From positions 814,947 to 878,946 of the forward strand of contig CAVUYE010000003.1 of assembly GCA_963745665.1 (NCBI GenBank): a stretch of 64,000 bases of DNA, in the 5' to 3' direction. Under the pieces are notes generated by a model. The model was not told where the DNA came from. It made no database searches and saw only the letters and a list, made by a program, of their open reading frames with translations. Shown here piece after piece: positions 50,581 to 58,564 of this stretch. The translations under genes were made by a program, and so were the position numbers. Source of the stretch: Bog-473 sp963745665. Lineage in GTDB: Bacteria > Actinomycetota > Acidimicrobiia > Acidimicrobiales > RAAP-2. Numbering within the stretch: position 1 is the first letter of the stretch; the number at the start of each line of letters is the position of its first letter.

Positions 50581-51252
50581 ATGGTTCATGCGGCGATGGA
50601 AGGCGACGGCGCAGCCACCCGCACGGCGACACTTGACCTCGATTCGGCCGACTGGTTACGTGCTCTCGAAGGTGCGGAAGCGGAGCGAGAAGCAGCATGC
50701 CTTCAGCTGCACGCGATGTTGCTCCGAGCGGCACGTAGCGAGGTGCGACGACGCAGCGACCATCTCCAGATCGCCGGGCCCGAGCTTGACGATGTCGCGC
50801 ACCAGGCTGCAGCCGACGCCATGGTGGCCATTCTCGCCAAGGCAGGCGAGTTCCGCGGGGAGAGCCGCTTCACCACCTGGGCGTACAAGTTCGTGATGTT
50901 CGAGGTATCGACGAAGGTCGGTCGCCATTTCTGGCGTAACCGGACTGTGGCGATGGACGACGAAGACTGGAGTCGCCTGCCCGATCGCTTCGGTTTGGAT
51001 CCGGCCCACGAAGCCGAGTGGCGGGACCTGGTCACTGCCCTTCATCAGGCGGTGGACGACGACTTGACCGATAGGCAGCGGCAGGTTTTTGTTGCCATCG
51101 TCTTAAATGGCACCCCACTTGATGCGTTGGTTGCCGAGTTGGGCTCGAACCGCAACGCCATTTACAAAATGTTGTTCGATGCTAGACGTAAGTTGCGGGC
51201 GGCTCTTGTCGCAAAGGGACTTGTGGATACTGAAAGTTCGGCCAGCGTATGA
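50581..51252 (+). CDS. ECF-like RNA polymerase sigma factor
   Basis: A 223-residue sigma-70-family protein. Region 2 is seen in LDDVAHQAAADAMVAILAKAGEFRGESRFTTWAYKFV (split), with the typical F-R-G-E-S-R-F-T-T-W-A. Region 4 is DDDLTDRQRQVFVAIVLNGTPLDALVAELGSNRNAIYKMLFDARRKLR (split). The N-terminus is longer than in most ECF factors. It overlaps the next gene (anti-sigma-like) by 4 bases, the same arrangement as the pair at 46 kb, but sequences are not close. Confidence 0.88.
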   Translation: MVHAAMEGDGAATRTATLDLDSADWLRALEGAEAEREAACLQLHAMLLRAARSEVRRRSDHLQIAGPELDDVAHQAAADAMVAILAKAGEFRGESRFTTWAYKFVMFEVSTKVGRHFWRNRTVAMDDEDWSRLPDRFGLDPAHEAEWRDLVTALHQAVDDDLTDRQRQVFVAIVLNGTPLDALVAELGSNRNAIYKMLFDARRKLRAALVAKGLVDTESSASV

Positions 51253-51479
51253 AGCACCAGACGGCGCTTGACCGCTTCCTCCTCACTGACCCGAAGGATG
51301 TGGGATGCGAGCAGGCGATGGAGTTTCTGCACGTCTACGTTGAGCTGGTGGCTGCCGGTGCTGCGGCCGAGGAGCGTTACCCGGGTATTGCCGCCCACCT
51401 CAAAGCGTGTGGCCCCTGCTCAGAGGATTTCACGGGGCTGTTGGCTGCGATCACTGGTCCAGTACTCCCTCAGGACTGA
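51249..51479 (+). CDS. Small zinc-binding anti-sigma-like protein
   Basis: A 76-residue soluble protein with a ZAS-like pattern: cysteine in KDVGCEQAMEFLHVYVEL and then YPGIAAHLKACGPCSEDF giving H-x3-C-x2-C. By position and motif it is the anti-sigma factor of the overlapping sigma gene. There is no transmembrane segment. Confidence 0.75.
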   Translation: MKHQTALDRFLLTDPKDVGCEQAMEFLHVYVELVAAGAAAEERYPGIAAHLKACGPCSEDFTGLLAAITGPVLPQD

Positions 51480-51571
51480 ACGTACCTGCCTGCTGAGGTA
51501 AGACGCAGCCGTCGTTTGATGCCCACCTCAATGGGATCGATGTCTCGGTTCCATGACAAGGGAGATAGCGC

Positions 51572-51868
51572 ATGACTGTACGACTGGCAGTGCTCGCCTA
51601 TTTGGAGGCAAAAGAAGGCAAAGGCGGCGAACTCGGCGCCTTTCTCGAGAGTGGCCGTGCCATTGCTGCAGCGGAGTCGGGAACCGTAACCTGGTACGCA
51701 TTCAAAACCGGGGATACGAGCTATGGCATCTTCGACACCTTTGAGACTGAGGACGCTCGCCAGAACCATCTCGACGGCGAGATCCCGCGTGGACTTGCGC
51801 AGGTTGCGCCGGATCTGCTGGCCGCAGAGCCCGACATCCGAATGGTTGAAGTCATCGCCGTGAAGTAG
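51572..51868 (+). CDS. Antibiotic biosynthesis monooxygenase (ABM) domain protein
   Basis: A 98-residue ferredoxin-like alpha/beta barrel domain. Segments RLAVLAYLEAKEGKGGELGAFLE, SGTVTWYAFKTGDTSYGIFDTF and HLDGEIPRGLAQVAPDLL follow the ABM/YgiN pattern. Such small dimeric proteins act as quinol monooxygenases or have unknown roles. The heme/quinone residues are not diagnostic here. Confidence 0.8.
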   Translation: MTVRLAVLAYLEAKEGKGGELGAFLESGRAIAAAESGTVTWYAFKTGDTSYGIFDTFETEDARQNHLDGEIPRGLAQVAPDLLAAEPDIRMVEVIAVK

Positions 51869-51969
51869 TTCAGTGCGTCGTCGAAAGGGCTGTTCCTCAC
51901 ATTGGTGCAGATAGACCGAACCACTTCAAAATTTCCCCCTCTTTGTTTCTGGTCTTTTCCCGCGTCTCC

Positions 51970-52065
51970 TCACGGCATTTCGACCGAGACGAGTTCGGCT
52001 AGCGCAGCTTCGATCGCCCGGTGAAATGTCGGGTAGGCGTAAGTCATTATTTGAAGCTCGGTGGT
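51970..52065 (-). pseudogene. Remnant: C-terminus of a flavoprotein disulfide reductase
   Basis: Reading minus, the last ~30 codons before the stop at 51970 encode LQIMTYAYPTFHRAIEAALAEL, which resembles the C-terminal dimerisation helix of lipoamide-dehydrogenase/mercuric-reductase-like proteins (P-T-F-H region). Upstream in this frame the sequence is not coding-like, so only the tail remains. Confidence 0.45.
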
Positions 52066-52150
52066 GGCCACCGGCCTGATTGCCGTGGCGTTCCTGATCG
52101 GCACGATCGAAATCTCCGGGCTGGTGTCAACTAAGTTGCACACGTGGGGG
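52055..52150 (+). pseudogene. Remnant: internal piece of a NiCoT-family permease
   Basis: A plus-strand frame encodes VATGLIAVAFLIGTIEISGL before losing similarity. It aligns with the segment TGLSVFIALFIGTVEILGL of the intact nickel/cobalt permease in this window, and a stop codon lies just upstream. About 30 codons survive. Confidence 0.45.
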
Positions 52151-52216
52151 TCGTTTTGTTTCGCCAAACACCCGTGCCAATGCGGAGGACAGGGTCTAGC
52201 GAACAGGAGGAGTGCA

Positions 52217-53029
52217 GTGGATCTCGGGCTTGCTGACGCACGCGTGCTTGTGGTGGGCGGCTCGCGCGGCATGGGCCGCGCCGCCGCTGAGACTTTCGCC
52301 CGGGAGGGTTCCCGCGTGGCGGTGCTCGCCCGGGCCAGCGAGGCACTCGATGACACGGTCGCCACTCTGCGCTCAGTAGGCAGCCCCGAGAGTGTCTCCC
52401 TCGCAGCGGACCTCACGAGCCTGAGCGAGGTCGACTCGGCCATCGACCTCTTGGGTGACCGGTGGAATGCCCTCGAGGTCCTCGTCAATGCCGCTGGCCC
52501 GGTCGAGGTCGGGGTCGGTCCCTTCGACCGGCTCGACGACGACGAGTGGAGGGGCACCTTCGATATCGGGGTTCTCAGCGCAGTCCGTACGGTTCGCCGC
52601 TCCCTGCCCCTTCTGCGACGCGGGTCGTTCGCTCGGATCGTGAATGTCTCGGCTCACTCCACCAAGCGACAGAGCCCGGACCTCGTGGCCTACACCGCTG
52701 CCAAGGCGGCCCTGAGCAGCCTGACGAAGAACCTGTCCCAATCGCTCGCACCCGAAGGCATCCTCGTCAACACTGTCTCGCCCGGGTCCTTCCTCTCGGA
52801 GGGGCTTCAGGGCTACCTCCGATCCCTTCCCCCGGAACGCGCAGTGGACAGCACCAGCCTCACCGACGCCATGCGGGTCATCCGGGAAGACTTTGGGCAC
52901 CCCGCCTATCTGGGGCGAGCAGGCAGCCCAACCGAGATCGGACCCGTCATCGCCTTTCTGGCGTCCCGCGTCAACAGCTATATGACCGGAGCCGATGTGA
53001 ACGTCGACGGAGGGTCTGACTTCACCTAA
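52217..53029 (+). CDS. Short-chain dehydrogenase/reductase
   Basis: A 270-residue SDR with VLVVGGSRGMGRAAAETFARE (cofactor loop), LVNAAGPVEVG, the catalytic serine in RIVNVSAHSTKRQ, Y-x3-K in VAYTAAKAALSSL, and the C-terminal YMTGADVNVDGGSDF. The GTG start is preceded by CAGGAGGAG. The open frame further upstream contains the NiCoT remnant and is not part of this protein. Confidence 0.9.
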   Translation: MDLGLADARVLVVGGSRGMGRAAAETFAREGSRVAVLARASEALDDTVATLRSVGSPESVSLAADLTSLSEVDSAIDLLGDRWNALEVLVNAAGPVEVGVGPFDRLDDDEWRGTFDIGVLSAVRTVRRSLPLLRRGSFARIVNVSAHSTKRQSPDLVAYTAAKAALSSLTKNLSQSLAPEGILVNTVSPGSFLSEGLQGYLRSLPPERAVDSTSLTDAMRVIREDFGHPAYLGRAGSPTEIGPVIAFLASRVNSYMTGADVNVDGGSDFT

Positions 53030-53192
53030 GGACCCCCGGCAGCGAATGCCGAGTGAAGGTGTACGGAGACATGTCGGTGCCAACGCCCAGTCCGAGGGGG
53101 GTGGAATTAGATTGTGGCTGGCAGACTCGACAGGCCGAGCGCGATGTCAGCGCCGGCTGGGTCAGGCTCCCTGTCCCGCTAGGAGGGATCTC

Positions 53193-54077
53193 TTGTTCGC
53201 AGAACAGCACACAGCCGGTCCGACGATCGGGGTCATTGGGCTTGGCACCATCGGCGGCGGTATCGCCACCAACGTCCATGCCGCCGGATTGCCGCTGGTC
53301 GTGTATGACGTCCGAGTCGAGGCGACAGACCGCCATCGCGACTACGCCACGGTGACCACTTCGCCAACCGACCTGGTTCACCAGTCCGACATCGTCGTGG
53401 TGGCCGTCGTGAATGACGAGCAGGTCCGTGCCGTGCTGTCGGGCCCCGAAGGAGCGCTGGCCGCCGGTGCACCTGGCACAACAGTTGTCGTGGTCAGCAC
53501 GATCACGACGGCGTGCGTGGCTGCCATCGGCGCCGAAGCGGCGGCGCTCGGTGTGCCCATCATCGATTGTGGCGTCAGCGGCGGTCCGTCTGCGGCGGCC
53601 TCCGGCAACCTGGTCTGCATGTGCGGCGGAGACCCTGAAGTGATCGCCGGCCTCGCTCCGCTGCTCGAGGCCATTGGCTCGCTCACCGTCACCATGGGGC
53701 CGTTCGGCACCGGGTTGGCGGCCAAGCTTGCTCGCAACGTCGTGCAGTACGGAGGATGGCTGGCTGCTTATGAGGGGCAGGTCCTGGCTGAAGCCGCCGG
53801 TATTGAGCTCGCCAAGCTGGCTCAGGTTGTCAGAGCCAGCGACGCTCAGTCGGGCGGCCCGGCCACGCTCATGTTCCGGCGAACTGTGGCGCCCTTCACC
53901 CCTGCGGACGACCAGGGGTTGGTCGGGGCCATGCAGGCCGCAGCTGGCCTCGCGCGCAAGGACTTGCAGGCGGCTTTGGCGTTGGCGGAAGAGCTGGAGA
54001 TCGAACTGCCGCTGGCGGCCATGACCGAAGCGAACTGCGGCGACATCTTCGGCGTCGGCGTCCCGCCAACTGAGTGA
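53193..54077 (+). CDS. 3-hydroxyisobutyrate dehydrogenase-family protein
   Basis: A 294-residue beta-hydroxyacid dehydrogenase. The Rossmann motif is TIGVIGLGTIGGGIATNVHAAG, the substrate loop DCGVSGGPSAAASGNL, and the catalytic lysine lies in TGLAAKLARNVVQYG. The C-terminal helical half is complete. The TTG start has AGGAGG six bases upstream. Substrate may be 3-hydroxyisobutyrate or a related acid. It is the last gene before the insertion sequences. Confidence 0.88.
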   Translation: MFAEQHTAGPTIGVIGLGTIGGGIATNVHAAGLPLVVYDVRVEATDRHRDYATVTTSPTDLVHQSDIVVVAVVNDEQVRAVLSGPEGALAAGAPGTTVVVVSTITTACVAAIGAEAAALGVPIIDCGVSGGPSAAASGNLVCMCGGDPEVIAGLAPLLEAIGSLTVTMGPFGTGLAAKLARNVVQYGGWLAAYEGQVLAEAAGIELAKLAQVVRASDAQSGGPATLMFRRTVAPFTPADDQGLVGAMQAAAGLARKDLQAALALAEELEIELPLAAMTEANCGDIFGVGVPPTE

Positions 54078-54126
54078 CGTCAGCGGTCTGCGTGGCGCCT
54101 CTAGGCGAACGACTCCTGCGTTAAGC

Positions 54127-55550
54127 GGCTCTTCGCGTTGAACTGGGGAACGTGACGTAGGGAAGTATCCGCGAACGGGGTCAGGGGCCCCGACATCGTT
54201 GTGGTTGCTTGACGACCCAACGAGGAGGACCCCTGACAATGGATGACGCTACCGGCCTGGCGGAGGCGCTGTTGGGACTCGACGGATTCGCGGTGCTGGC
54301 CGTGGAAGAGACCTCCTCCGAGGTGATCGTGACCGTCGAGACGACAGCTGACTTCGTCGGGTGTCCAACCTGCGGTGTGCGTGCTGAGGCCAAGGATCGC
54401 CTCCGGGTCGACATCCGGGACCTGCCCTGCTTCGGACGTCCGGCACGGCTGGTGTGGATGAAGCGGCGCTGGCGCTGTACTGATCCCGATTGTGCGGCCA
54501 AGACGTGGACCGAGGGCACCGAGCACGTCGCCCCGCGAGCCGTCCTCACGCTTCGTGCCGGCGCAGAAGCCACCCGCCAGGTCGGAGAGCTCGCCCTCCC
54601 CGTCGCCGTCGTCGCCCGTGAGCTCGGGGTGTGCTGGTGGACCGTGATGGACGCCGTGGTCCTCCACGGCACGCCGCTGGTCGAGGACCCGGGGCGAGTC
54701 AAGAAGGTCCGAGCACTCGGCATCGACGAGACGTCGTTCTTGTCGGCGACCAGAGAGCACCGGACCATCTACGTGACGGGCCTCGTCGACCTGGACCGCA
54801 AGAGGATCATCGACATGGTGGAGGGCAACGCCGCCGTTGACCTGCGCCGATGGTGTGCCGAGCAGGACCCGGCCTGGATGCGGGCCATCCGAGTTGTCGC
54901 CACCGACCTCGCCGAGAGCTATCGCTCGGGGACGTCCCCGCACCTCGACCACGCCATCCGCGTCGCCGACCCGTTCCATGTGGTGCGCATCGCCAACCGC
55001 TGCGTCGACAAGGTACGCCGGCGCGTCCAGAACGAGACGCTCGGCCATCGCGGCCGCAAGGCTGACCCGCTCTATCGCATCCGCAAGCTCTTGCTCGCCG
55101 GCTACGAACGCCTCGACGAGCGCGGCCATGACCGCGTCCTGCTCGGGTTGCGCCACGGCGATCCCCACGACGAACTGCTCGGCGCCTGGTTGGCCAAGGA
55201 GTCGGTGCGCGACATCTACCTGACCGAGGATCCCAAGGTTGCCCGAGTGCTCTTGGACAAGGCCATCGTCGGCTGCAAGAACGACGAGGTCGAAGAGATC
55301 CGTTCGCTCGGACAGACGCTCGAACGCTGGCGCAACGAGATCTTGAACCACAACCGCACCGGTGCCTCCAACGGCCCGACCGAGGGTCTGAACCTGTGCG
55401 TCAAGAAGGTCAAGCGTGCCGGACGTGGCTTCACCTGCTTCGAGCACTACAGGCTGCGGGTCCTTCTTCATGCTGGTGGTGTCACCTGGCCGAGGCGTCC
55501 TTCACCGCCGAGGATCAGAACCCGCTCTCCCCACTCCAACGCGTAGGGCC
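54127..55550 (+). mobile_element. ISL3-family insertion sequence, complete
   Basis: A 1424-base element with imperfect 23-bp terminal inverted repeats (54127-54149 starting ggctcttcgcg; 55528-55550, whose complement starts ggccctacgcg; 19 of 23 match). The ends beginning GGC are usual for ISL3. The left 8-bp flank is cgttaagc (54119-54126). The right flank reads cgttaa and is then split by the adjacent IS5-family element; restoring it gives cgttaagc again, an exact 8-bp target duplication. Confidence 0.9.
54239..55546 (+). CDS. ISL3-family transposase
   Basis: A 435-residue transposase. It has an N-terminal zinc finger (GCPTCGVRAEAKDR then WRCTDPDCAAKTW), a helix-turn-helix region around residue 120, and a DDE catalytic domain: LGIDETSFLSA (D), VVATDLAESYRSG (D) and the C-terminal SNGPTEGLNLCVKKVKRAGRGF (E), which is the family signature. 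The ATG has GAGGAGG eight bases upstream. The stop lies within the right inverted repeat. The frame is intact, so the element may be active. Confidence 0.93.
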   Translation: MDDATGLAEALLGLDGFAVLAVEETSSEVIVTVETTADFVGCPTCGVRAEAKDRLRVDIRDLPCFGRPARLVWMKRRWRCTDPDCAAKTWTEGTEHVAPRAVLTLRAGAEATRQVGELALPVAVVARELGVCWWTVMDAVVLHGTPLVEDPGRVKKVRALGIDETSFLSATREHRTIYVTGLVDLDRKRIIDMVEGNAAVDLRRWCAEQDPAWMRAIRVVATDLAESYRSGTSPHLDHAIRVADPFHVVRIANRCVDKVRRRVQNETLGHRGRKADPLYRIRKLLLAGYERLDERGHDRVLLGLRHGDPHDELLGAWLAKESVRDIYLTEDPKVARVLLDKAIVGCKNDEVEEIRSLGQTLERWRNEILNHNRTGASNGPTEGLNLCVKKVKRAGRGFTCFEHYRLRVLLHAGGVTWPRRPSPPRIRTRSPHSNA

Positions 55551-55556
55551 CGTTAA

Positions 55557-56519
55557 GGGGACTAGCGGATAGGCCGTGAGTCCGGGCTCCACCGGTTGCG
55601 CCAGTCGATGAGCTTGGCGGTGATGAGCAGGGCGACCACCAGGCAGAGCTGAGCATGGCGGTGTCGGGTTCGCCGATCGGTGTTGCGACGGAGCTGGCCG
55701 TAGTTGGAGAGCCATGAATTGGTCCCTTCGACCACCCAGCGCAGCCCGAGTCGCATCGGCTGCTTCACTTTGTCGGCGACGCCGGGCCTCGAGCGGAGCT
55801 GGATGTTGAGATCGCCGAGGCCGCGACCGGCCAGCTGGGCGCGGACTTTGGGGTAGTCGTAACCACGGTCGAGGTGCAGGGTCTCGATCTCTTCGAGCAG
55901 TCCCGCCTGAGCCAGGTCGTCGAGGGTGGGGTCGAGCATCTTGACGTCGTTGCGGTTGGCGCCGTCGAGGGCCCAGCCGATCGGGATGCCGTGCGCATCG
56001 GTGGCGATCGACCACTTCCAGCCGATTTTTGCCCGGTCCGTGGGGTTCTTGCCCGTGCCTTCGCCGCCACAGGGCGCCTTGTGCAAGGACCCGTCGAGTG
56101 CCACTTCGGAGAGATCGAGACCGATGATGCGGTCATAGGCGTGGACGGCGTGGCGGCGCAGGGCGTCGAACACGCCGGCGACGACCCACTCGTCACGGCG
56201 CGCTCGCAGCGTGGTATCGGATACCTGGTACTCGAGGATCGCCTCGACACTCACCCACGAACAGCCGGTGACCAGGCGGATGAGGATCCCCCAAAAGCAC
56301 AACCGGTCCGAGACCCGCGGCCGGTGACAACCCAAGGGGTGGTTCTTCGGAGCCGGGGGGATCAGGGGCTCGATGACCGCCCAGATGGCATCTACCACTT
56401 CGGGCTCGAGTGCGCGCATTATGGGGGTGACCTCCACTTGGTCGTTGGTTGGGACGCACCCAGAATCAAATCTGGGCCATCACAACGACCGGTGGATGGT
56501 CACCTATCCGCGCGGCCCC
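55557..56519 (-). mobile_element. IS5-family insertion sequence, complete
   Basis: A 963-base element with 17-bp inverted repeats (55557-55573 ggggactagcggatagg; complement of 56503-56519 ggggccgcgcggatagg; 13 or more positions match). It is flanked by a 3-bp TAA duplication (55554-55556 and 56520-56522). It lies within the right target duplication of the ISL3 element and is therefore the younger insertion. Confidence 0.9.
55562..56437 (-). CDS. IS5-family transposase
   Basis: A 291-residue DDE transposase. The N-terminal domain (DUF4096-like) has WAVIEPLIPPAP and FWGILIRLVTGCSW. Catalytic residues lie in EVALDGSLHKAPCGGEG (D), HLDRGYDYPKVR (D) and RWVVEGTNSWLSNYGQLRRN (E). The GTG at 56437 or an ATG six codons later starts it. 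The frame is uninterrupted. Confidence 0.93.
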   Translation of the reverse strand: MEVTPIMRALEPEVVDAIWAVIEPLIPPAPKNHPLGCHRPRVSDRLCFWGILIRLVTGCSWVSVEAILEYQVSDTTLRARRDEWVVAGVFDALRRHAVHAYDRIIGLDLSEVALDGSLHKAPCGGEGTGKNPTDRAKIGWKWSIATDAHGIPIGWALDGANRNDVKMLDPTLDDLAQAGLLEEIETLHLDRGYDYPKVRAQLAGRGLGDLNIQLRSRPGVADKVKQPMRLGLRWVVEGTNSWLSNYGQLRRNTDRRTRHRHAQLCLVVALLITAKLIDWRNRWSPDSRPIR

Positions 56520-56544
56520 TAAGCGTCTGGCGATCGCTGCTCCA

Positions 56545-57390
56545 TCAGCGGGTGACGAGACCACCATCGGCATGGACTACGGTGCCCGTCACATAGCTCG
56601 ACGCATCAGACGCGAGGAAGAGGGCTGGCCCGACCATCTCGTTGGCGTTCGCCACCCGTCGCAGGAGGCAGGCACGAGCCATTCCGGCGGTGGCTGCTGG
56701 TCCGGTCGCTCGTGTCATGTCGGTGTCGACGGATCCTGGGGCGAGGGCGTTGACCCGAATGCCTTCTGGGGCCAGGCCCGCGGCCAACGCCTTGGTGTAC
56801 GCGACCATGGCGGCCTTGGCGGCGGCGTAGTGGGCCACGGTGGCAGAGAAGAGCCAGGCTCCCGCCGAAACCATGTTGATCACCGACGCATGATCCGAGA
56901 CGCGCAAGTAAGGAAGGGACTCTTGGATGAGAAAGAGCGGGCCCTTCACGTTGACGTCGATCGACTTGGTAAAGCCAGCCTCGCTGAAGCTACCGATGGG
57001 CTCGGCTAGCGCATTCGCAGCGTTGTTGACCACGACGTCGATGCCGCCGAAGCGTTCCACGGTCGCGGTGACGAGGTCGCGCACGTCGCCCAACGAGCCC
57101 AGATGGCATGAGATGCCAGTGGCATTGATGCCCGCCGAACGAAGGGCCTCTTGGGTTTCCGCACACGCGTCGGGCTTTCGACTGGCGACAACCACGCGAG
57201 CCCCGGCCAGCCCGAACCCTTCGGCGATTGCACGGCCGATTCCGCGAGTACCCCCGGTGACCAGCGCCACCCGCCCATCAAGACGAAAGAGCCGACTCAC
57301 GTCGAGAGCTTCGGCACCACTCTCCACCCCGCCAGCATCGGCACCTCCTGCCGAGTCGATCAGGCCTTCGCTGTGTCCTTCGGATTTCAT
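56545..57390 (-). CDS. Short-chain dehydrogenase/reductase
   Basis: A 281-residue SDR with VALVTGGTRGIGRAIAEGF, VVNNAANALAEPIG, catalytic serine in INMVSAGAWLF, Y-x3-K in HYAAAKAAMVAYTK, and the C-terminal YVTGTVVHADGGLV. The first ~35 residues are an extra glycine/acid-rich leader; a later start is possible. It ends 25 bases from the IS5-family element, and its downstream end is undamaged. Confidence 0.9.
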   Translation of the reverse strand: MKSEGHSEGLIDSAGGADAGGVESGAEALDVSRLFRLDGRVALVTGGTRGIGRAIAEGFGLAGARVVVASRKPDACAETQEALRSAGINATGISCHLGSLGDVRDLVTATVERFGGIDVVVNNAANALAEPIGSFSEAGFTKSIDVNVKGPLFLIQESLPYLRVSDHASVINMVSAGAWLFSATVAHYAAAKAAMVAYTKALAAGLAPEGIRVNALAPGSVDTDMTRATGPAATAGMARACLLRRVANANEMVGPALFLASDASSYVTGTVVHADGGLVTR

Positions 57391-57543
57391 GAACGTCCCG
57401 GACCGAACTGTCGGTGGCCAGCAACAACTCCGTCGGAGACATCACCTACGGCGCGCGGCATCCCGTCCACAACTCGATGTATCTGTTTCGCGAAAACCTG
57501 CATTGCGTTCGATCCGGACCCTTTTCTGGTCGATAGAGTGAGT

Positions 57544-57563
57544 TGCATATTATATTACATGCA
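57544..57563. promoter_or_regulatory. AT-rich dyad in the divergent SDR/enoyl-CoA hydratase spacer
   Basis: tgcat...atgca with an AT-only centre (20 bp) in the 308-base gap 57391-57698. On the minus strand it includes TATAAT, so it may be the SDR promoter, an operator, or both. The gap holds no gene I can support. Confidence 0.4.
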
Positions 57564-57698
57564 GGGCTCGGCTGATGCACGTTGCGGTTTCCTTCTCTGG
57601 CGGGTCGGCGTGACTGGGTCTCTTATCACGCGTCGTCGCTACCAAAAGAGACAGACACGCGGGACGGGGACTTTGCGGACGTTTGATAAGTTCGACTG

Positions 57699-58505
57699 AT
57701 GAGCAGCGTGGTCATTCCGAGTGAACTCAGCACGATCACCTACGTCGTTCGCCGCCATGTGGCTGAAGTGACGCTGAATCGGCCCGAAGTGCACAATGCG
57801 TTCAACGAGCGCATGCAAGACGAACTCGCTGCGCTCTGGCGCCATATTCGCCTCGACGAGGCGGTGAGGGTTGTCGTCTTGACCGGCGCCGGAGATCGAG
57901 CGTTTTGCACCGGCATCGATCGTGCCGATATTCCGATTGACGAAGACTTTGACCCCTTCACCTACGACGATCCCAGTCAAAAGATCGGTCCGAAGAGTCA
58001 GGGGCTGTGGAAGCCCGTCATCGCCGCCGTGAATGGCATGGCTTGTGGCGGAGGTTTTTACCTCCTCGGCGAGAGCGACATCATCATTGCGGCAGAAAGT
58101 GCCACGTTCTTTGACCCGCACGTGAGCTTCACGATGACCGCTGTCTATGAGCCCATCCTGCTGACCAACAGGATGGCGTTCGGCGACCTGGTGCGGATGA
58201 GCCTGGTTGGGGTCGACGAGCGGATATCGGCGCGAACTGCCCGTGAGGCGGGACTGGTGTCCGAGGTTGTTCCGGCGGAGCAGCTCCGCGAATGCAGCCG
58301 AGCACTCGCAGATATCATCGCCTCACAGCCGCCGACGAGCGTGCAGGCGACGCTGCGGACCCTGTGGGCGGCGCGGAGCCTCTCGCCGGAGCAAGCTCTT
58401 GGACTTGGAAATGTCTTCCTTCAGCTCGGCACGAGCGCCCGAGCATTGCAAGAAGGCCAAGAGGCCTTCACCCAGAAGCAGCGAAGAGAGTGGAAATTGC
58501 GCTAA
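57699..58505 (+). CDS. Enoyl-CoA hydratase/isomerase family protein
   Basis: A 268-residue crotonase-fold protein. It shows VTLNRPEVHNAFNERM, the first oxyanion segment GAGDRAFCTGIDRADI, and KPVIAAVNGMACGGGFYLLGESDI with the second oxyanion glycine. The catalytic glutamates of true hydratases are not evident at the usual positions (DPHVSFTMTAVYEP), so it may be an isomerase or another crotonase reaction. It belongs to the acyl-CoA catabolic neighbourhood. Confidence 0.88.
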   Translation: MSSVVIPSELSTITYVVRRHVAEVTLNRPEVHNAFNERMQDELAALWRHIRLDEAVRVVVLTGAGDRAFCTGIDRADIPIDEDFDPFTYDDPSQKIGPKSQGLWKPVIAAVNGMACGGGFYLLGESDIIIAAESATFFDPHVSFTMTAVYEPILLTNRMAFGDLVRMSLVGVDERISARTAREAGLVSEVVPAEQLRECSRALADIIASQPPTSVQATLRTLWAARSLSPEQALGLGNVFLQLGTSARALQEGQEAFTQKQRREWKLR

Positions 58506-58564
58506 CGGCGTGCGGCGCCGATGAGGCATCACGTACTCGTCGGCGACGATCCCATGCAAGGCGG

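Noticed and set aside
54119..56522. Composite transposon carrying cargo
   Set aside because: The two elements are of different families and directly abut with no genes between them; the flanks show sequential single insertions.
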